Source: Acidobacteriaceae bacterium (GTDB lineage: Bacteria > Acidobacteriota > Terriglobia > Terriglobales > Acidobacteriaceae). From it: a DNA stretch of 8,316 bases. This document shows positions 5,157 to 8,316 of this stretch, piece by piece (the stretch's first letter is position 1; each line of letters starts with the position of its first letter). The notes under the pieces are model-generated. The model saw only the letters and a list, made by a program, of their open reading frames with translations, made no database searches and was not told the DNA's origin. The DNA lies in assembly GCA_030838305.1 (NCBI GenBank), contig JAUTWY010000330.1, positions 1 through 8,316 on the forward strand, given 5' to 3'. A program made the position numbers and the translations under genes.

Positions 5157-6392
5157 GTGACTTCAATTGCCATTAGAACGACCACCCCAGATCATCGCCC
5201 TTCGCGTGCCACAGACCTGGTCGATGTACTCAGCGATGGGCGGATCGATGTGCGGCCGGGAGCGCCCATCGCGCGCGACCTGGCGCTGCGCCTGATTCGG
5301 TGCGGCAACGGCGATCTGCCCGCGCTGCTGGCCGTTGCCCGCGCCGCAAAAGAAGATTTCAAACCGCGCGTTATCACGTACTCGCGGAAAGTTTTCTTGC
5401 CACTGACCAACCTTTGCCGCGATTATTGCGGCTATTGCACGTTCCGCCGCGACCCCGGACAGCCCGGCGCACACACTATGACGCCGGAAGAAGTGCTGGC
5501 TGTCGCTCGTGCCGGAGAGAAACTCGGATGCACCGAAGCCCTCTTTAGCTTAGGCGATAAACCCGAACTGCTCTTTCCCGAAATGCGGGAAACTCTGCGA
5601 CACCTCGGCTACAAATCCACGCTGCACTATCTAGAAGCGATGTGCGAGCTCGTGCTGCGCGAGACCAGCCTGCTGCCGCATCCGAATCCCGGCCTGCTTA
5701 GCGCAGAATGGATTTCCCGCCTGGCCGCCGTCTCGCCCAGCATGGGCCTGATGCTCGAAACTACCAGCAGTGATTTGCTTGCCCCAGGAGCGGCCCACGA
5801 CAACGCTCCTGACAAGGTTCCCGCCAAGCGCCGGCGCACGATCGAAGAGGCTGGGAAGCAACACGTTCCCTTCACCACAGGCTTACTGATCGGCATCGGC
5901 GAAACGCTGGAAGACCGCGTCGATACTCTCATCGCCATCCGCGAATTGCACGAACGTTACGGCCACATCCAGGAGGTGATTGTCCAGAACTTCCGCGCCA
6001 AGGCTGAGATCCCCATGGCCGATGCGCCTGAACCCAGCCAGGGAGAAATGCTGCGCACCGTGGCGGTAGCTCGCTTGTTAATGCCAAACGTCAATATTCA
6101 AGCGCCTCCCAACCTGAATGCGCCGTATTATGAAGAGTTGCTGGACGCGGGCATCAACGATTGGGGAGGAATTTCGCCGCTGACCCCCGACTACATCAAT
6201 CCGGAAAAACCCTGGCCGCACCTCGAGCAGTTGCGCCTGCGGACTGAGAGCAAGGGCTTTCAGTTGCGTCAACGATTACCCGTCTATCCCGAGTTCGTCC
6301 CAGGAATTGCCTCGCGTTCTGGATTGCTGGCGGAGAAACTTCGGGCTGCTGTCAACGGTAAGGGCCTCGCCCGAGAACCGAGGGTCGCATGA
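5157..6392 (+). CDS. cofG: 7,8-didemethyl-8-hydroxy-5-deazariboflavin (Fo) synthase subunit CofG
   Basis: A radical SAM enzyme that, with CofH, builds the deazaflavin Fo of coenzyme F420 from tyrosine and the riboflavin precursor 5-amino-6-ribitylaminouracil. The [4Fe-4S] motif CRDYCGYC (Cys87, 91 and 94 from this start; bases 5415-5438) follows ITYSRKVFLPLTNL, a signature of CofG and the N-terminal half of FbiC. CofG-specific segments follow: LFSLGDKPE, YKSTLHYLEAM, GLMLETTS, PFTTGLLIGIGET, VIVQNFRAK, NAPYYEELLDAGINDWGGISPLTPDYINPE. At 411 residues it is a stand-alone CofG, not an FbiC fusion. The residues before the radical SAM core (ARDLALRLIRCGNGDLPALLAVAR) resemble the FbiC N-terminal region. 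GTG 5157 is chosen because GGAAG lies 8 bases before it; ATG 5118 (424 residues) is the main alternative. The frame stays open back to ATG 4950, but that part runs opposite the flavin reductase. The stop overlaps cofD by ATGA. Confidence 0.95.
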   Translation: MTSIAIRTTTPDHRPSRATDLVDVLSDGRIDVRPGAPIARDLALRLIRCGNGDLPALLAVARAAKEDFKPRVITYSRKVFLPLTNLCRDYCGYCTFRRDPGQPGAHTMTPEEVLAVARAGEKLGCTEALFSLGDKPELLFPEMRETLRHLGYKSTLHYLEAMCELVLRETSLLPHPNPGLLSAEWISRLAAVSPSMGLMLETTSSDLLAPGAAHDNAPDKVPAKRRRTIEEAGKQHVPFTTGLLIGIGETLEDRVDTLIAIRELHERYGHIQEVIVQNFRAKAEIPMADAPEPSQGEMLRTVAVARLLMPNVNIQAPPNLNAPYYEELLDAGINDWGGISPLTPDYINPEKPWPHLEQLRLRTESKGFQLRQRLPVYPEFVPGIASRSGLLAEKLRAAVNGKGLAREPRVA

Positions 6393-7393
6393 TCTGTGTG
6401 CTCACCGGCGGAACCGGCGGCGCCAAGTTTGTCGATGGTCTCCGTCAAGTCATCCCGCCCGAAGAGATCACAATGGTGGTCAATACCGGCGACGACCTGT
6501 TGTGGTGGGGACTCTACGTCTCTCCAGACATAGATTCCATCACATACGTTTTGTCTGGCCTGCTCAGCCGCGAACGCGGCTGGGGCGTCAAAGGCGATAC
6601 CTTTCTTTGCTTGCAAGCGATGGGACAACTTGGCGAACCCACGTGGTTTCACACTGGCGACCGCGATTTGGCTGTGCACCTCTTGCGTTCACGCCTGTTG
6701 GCAGAGGGTAAAACCCTTTCCGAAGCCACTTCGGCGATCTGCGACAAACTAGGTGTGAAAGCGCGCATTCTTCCCATGAGCGACTCGCGCGTAGAGACTC
6801 GGGTGGATACGCCGTCCGGCGAGCTGAGTTTCGAAGAATATTTCGTGCAGCGCTGGTACCAGGATCCCGTAAACTCAGTTCGCTTCGCGGGAGCGAGCGA
6901 TGCCGAAGCCGCGCCCGGAGTAATCGAAGCCATCGTCTCCGCTGACGCAGTGATCATCGCTCCGAGTAATCCTGTCACCAGTATTGGCCCGATTCTCGCC
7001 GTGCCTGGAATCCGTGAAGCGCTACACAGCGCGCGCGGCAAGGTTGCCGCTGTGAGTCCGATTGTCGGAAATGCTCCGGTTGCCGGACCTGCCGGGATCC
7101 TCATGACCGCTCAGGGATTGCCTTGCTCCATCGCTGGGGTGGCCAAGGCGTACGAAGATTTTCTCGACCTTCTCGTCTGCGACACGCGCGATGCACGCGC
7201 CGCGGAAGCGCTCCGCAAGAATGGCCTGCGCGTGCAGTGCGCGCAAACCATCATGCGCTCGGCAGAGGACCGGGCCGCGCTGGCTCGAACCGTCCTTTCG
7301 CATACGATTCGCGGATTAGGTTCTGACCAAGCTGATACTGACAAATCTGGCTCTAACAAATCGACGAGCCGCGCCGCCGCCGACCAGCCGTGA
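6389..7393 (+). CDS. cofD: 2-phospho-L-lactate transferase CofD (FbiA-type)
   Basis: A 334-residue CofD, which transfers the phospho-acid moiety from its GDP-activated form (made with CofC) onto Fo, giving F420-0 or dehydro-F420-0. Recognisable elements: the N-terminal nucleotide loop LTGGTGGAKF (5-14), VNTGDDLLWWGLYVSPDIDSITY (31-53) with the metal/Fo-binding acidic residues, KGDTFLCLQ, HTGDRDLAVHLLRS (88-101), LPMSDSRVETRV (128-139), IIAPSNPVTSIGPIL (189-203) and SPIVGNAPVAGPA (223-235). Length fits the family up to about residue 310. The last 24 residues are a polar Ser/Asp/Lys/Ala-rich tail with no family counterpart known to me. The ATG overlaps the cofG stop by 4 bases, with GAGGG 4 bases before it, so translation is probably coupled. 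The sequence alone does not tell whether phosphoenolpyruvate, 2-phospholactate or 3-phosphoglycerate supplies the side chain. Confidence 0.96.
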   Translation: MICVLTGGTGGAKFVDGLRQVIPPEEITMVVNTGDDLLWWGLYVSPDIDSITYVLSGLLSRERGWGVKGDTFLCLQAMGQLGEPTWFHTGDRDLAVHLLRSRLLAEGKTLSEATSAICDKLGVKARILPMSDSRVETRVDTPSGELSFEEYFVQRWYQDPVNSVRFAGASDAEAAPGVIEAIVSADAVIIAPSNPVTSIGPILAVPGIREALHSARGKVAAVSPIVGNAPVAGPAGILMTAQGLPCSIAGVAKAYEDFLDLLVCDTRDARAAEALRKNGLRVQCAQTIMRSAEDRAALARTVLSHTIRGLGSDQADTDKSGSNKSTSRAAADQP

Positions 7394-8052
7394 TCCTCAT
7401 CCCTGTCAAGAATCTGTCGGGAGCAAAGCAGCGGCTTGCCGCCGTGCTCGATCAGCCCGCTCGCACGGAACTGGCGCAAGCCATGTTGCAGGATGTTGTG
7501 TCCGCAGTGGCGGCCTGGCAACCCCGCCCGCCCGTGGCGCTCGTCACCAGCGATCCGTTCGCAATCGATCTTGCCAGGAAATACGGTTTCACAATCATCC
7601 CAGACCCTGCGAATCCCGGGGAAACCGGGGCCATCGAAATGGCAACGCGCCTCTGCGTGTCGCGCGGTATCGACAGCACGCTCGTCATTCCCGCGGATAT
7701 CCCGCTGATTAATGCTGGCGAGCTCGATCAGATTCTCGCCATTGCTCCCCAAGAGGGCTCAGTGCTCGTGCCCGCCGGCGACGGCCGCGGAACCAATGCC
7801 GTTTTCCGCCGCCCTGCAGACCTGTTTCCTCTGCGCTTCGGGAACGACAGCTTCAAACCGCATCTCGCTGCGGCGCAAGCCACTGAAAAACCGTGCCAGA
7901 TACTGCGCCTTCCGGGCATCGCGCTCGACGTGGACAATCCTGCAGACTTGCAAGAGCTCGTCGACCGTCCCGGCGAAACTCGCACTCAGAAATTGATACG
8001 CGGATGGAAACTCCGCGATGTCTTTCTTGCCACGGGGACGGATAGCCTGTGA
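7390..8052 (+). CDS. cofC: 2-phospho-L-lactate (or PEP) guanylyltransferase CofC/FbiD
   Basis: A 220-residue nucleotidyltransferase that activates a phospho-acid with GTP for transfer to Fo by CofD. Family marks: N-terminal ILIPVKNLSGAKQRLAAVL (2-20), ARTELAQAMLQDVV (24-37), VALVTSD (49-55), the metal-binding TLVIPADIPLI (97-107), DGRGTNAVFRRP (131-142) and FGNDSFKPHLAAA (150-162), then LDVDNPADLQEL (179-190). The loop after IIPDPANPGETGAIEMA (69-85) departs from the more usual 'G-L-N-x-A-L' found there in many CofC proteins. It starts at GTG 7390, overlapping the cofD stop as GTGA; there is no clear Shine-Dalgarno, which suggests coupling to cofD translation. Bacterial homologues (FbiD) have been shown to use phosphoenolpyruvate; whether this one does is not readable here. 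Confidence 0.95.
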   Translation: MILIPVKNLSGAKQRLAAVLDQPARTELAQAMLQDVVSAVAAWQPRPPVALVTSDPFAIDLARKYGFTIIPDPANPGETGAIEMATRLCVSRGIDSTLVIPADIPLINAGELDQILAIAPQEGSVLVPAGDGRGTNAVFRRPADLFPLRFGNDSFKPHLAAAQATEKPCQILRLPGIALDVDNPADLQELVDRPGETRTQKLIRGWKLRDVFLATGTDSL

Positions 8053-8316
8053 GCCCACCACGCCGCGTCGCTAAGCAACCTGCTGCGGCAAATAATAGGA
8101 AGCCCACGGCGCGCGCATGGCAAACCGAAATCCGGCTTATCCCAGTCGCTCTCGCCGACGAGATCAAAGCAGGTGATTCGCTTGCCGAGAAGTTCGTGCA
8201 GGCGCTGCGGCAACGCGGCATGGAATTCAAAACTGGCGACATTCTCGTCGTCAAACATAAAGTCGTTTCCAAAACGGAAGGCCGGACCGTGGATCTGGCC
8301 ACCATCAAGCCTTCTG
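8049..8316 (+). CDS. cofE: Coenzyme F420-0:gamma-glutamyl ligase CofE, 5' part
   Basis: The first 89 codons of CofE, the GTP-dependent ligase that adds gamma-linked glutamates to F420-0; the frame remains open at the window end. After a 25-residue basic leader rich in Ala, Pro, Arg and Lys (MSPPRRVAKQPAAANNRKPT...) comes the family N-terminus: RLIPVALADEIKAGDSLAEKFVQAL (29-53), then KTGDILVVKHKVVSKTEGRTVDLATIKPS (61-89). GDILVV-K-K-VSK-EGR-VDL is the CofE signature. The start is GTG 8049, overlapping the cofC stop as GTGA and preceded by GGA with 6 bases of spacing; the next Met codon lies inside the domain. Whether the C-terminus carries a nitroreductase domain as in FbiB cannot be seen. Confidence 0.92.
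   Translation, partial: MSPPRRVAKQPAAANNRKPTARAWQTEIRLIPVALADEIKAGDSLAEKFVQALRQRGMEFKTGDILVVKHKVVSKTEGRTVDLATIKPS

Overview
The window is a gene-dense, GC-rich bacterial chromosome segment with nine supported protein genes, two of them cut by the window edges. I see no mobile element, CRISPR array, rRNA or tRNA. Gene content (bactofilin, ABC-F ATPase, stand-alone cofG with cofD/cofC/cofE, flavin reductase, MsrB) and base composition suggest a free-living, probably aerobic soil-type bacterium. Acidobacteriota is my best guess, but it rests on impression and no marker gene here fixes it.

Layout. Positions 1-435 hold the 3' part of a short-chain dehydrogenase (+). A 121-130 bp gap with a weak promoter candidate leads to a Nudix hydrolase (566-1087, +). 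Next are a large ABC-F ATPase (1147-3114, +) and a bactofilin (3295-3789, +). The bactofilin converges on msrB (3887-4291, -) across a strong hairpin with A and T tracts at 3810-3851, probably a shared terminator. Between msrB and a flavin reductase (4476-5048, -) lies 184 bp without a convincing gene. It holds a CRP/FNR-like palindrome with a third copy of its arm. Just beyond it, inside the 3' end of the flavin reductase gene, sits a textbook plus-strand terminator (4497-4537) with no evident plus-strand gene to serve.

The most coherent unit is the plus-strand run from about 5157 to the end: cofG, cofD, cofC and cofE, each overlapping the next by exactly 4 bases (ATGA, GTGA, GTGA). It encodes most of the coenzyme F420 pathway. 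CofG acts with CofH to make the deazaflavin Fo. CofC activates a three-carbon phospho-acid with GTP, CofD transfers it to Fo, and CofE adds glutamate. CofH is not in the window and must lie downstream of 8316 or elsewhere. The divergently transcribed flavin reductase shares the upstream region of this operon and may be functionally linked, but that is inference.

No wholly new system is evident. The items most worth a second look are the orphan terminator with the three-armed repeat beside it, the compact F420 operon with an atypical CofC loop, the divergent flavin reductase, and the non-canonical Nudix box. No gene-free stretch exceeds 300 bases; the longest are 4292-4475 and 3115-3294.
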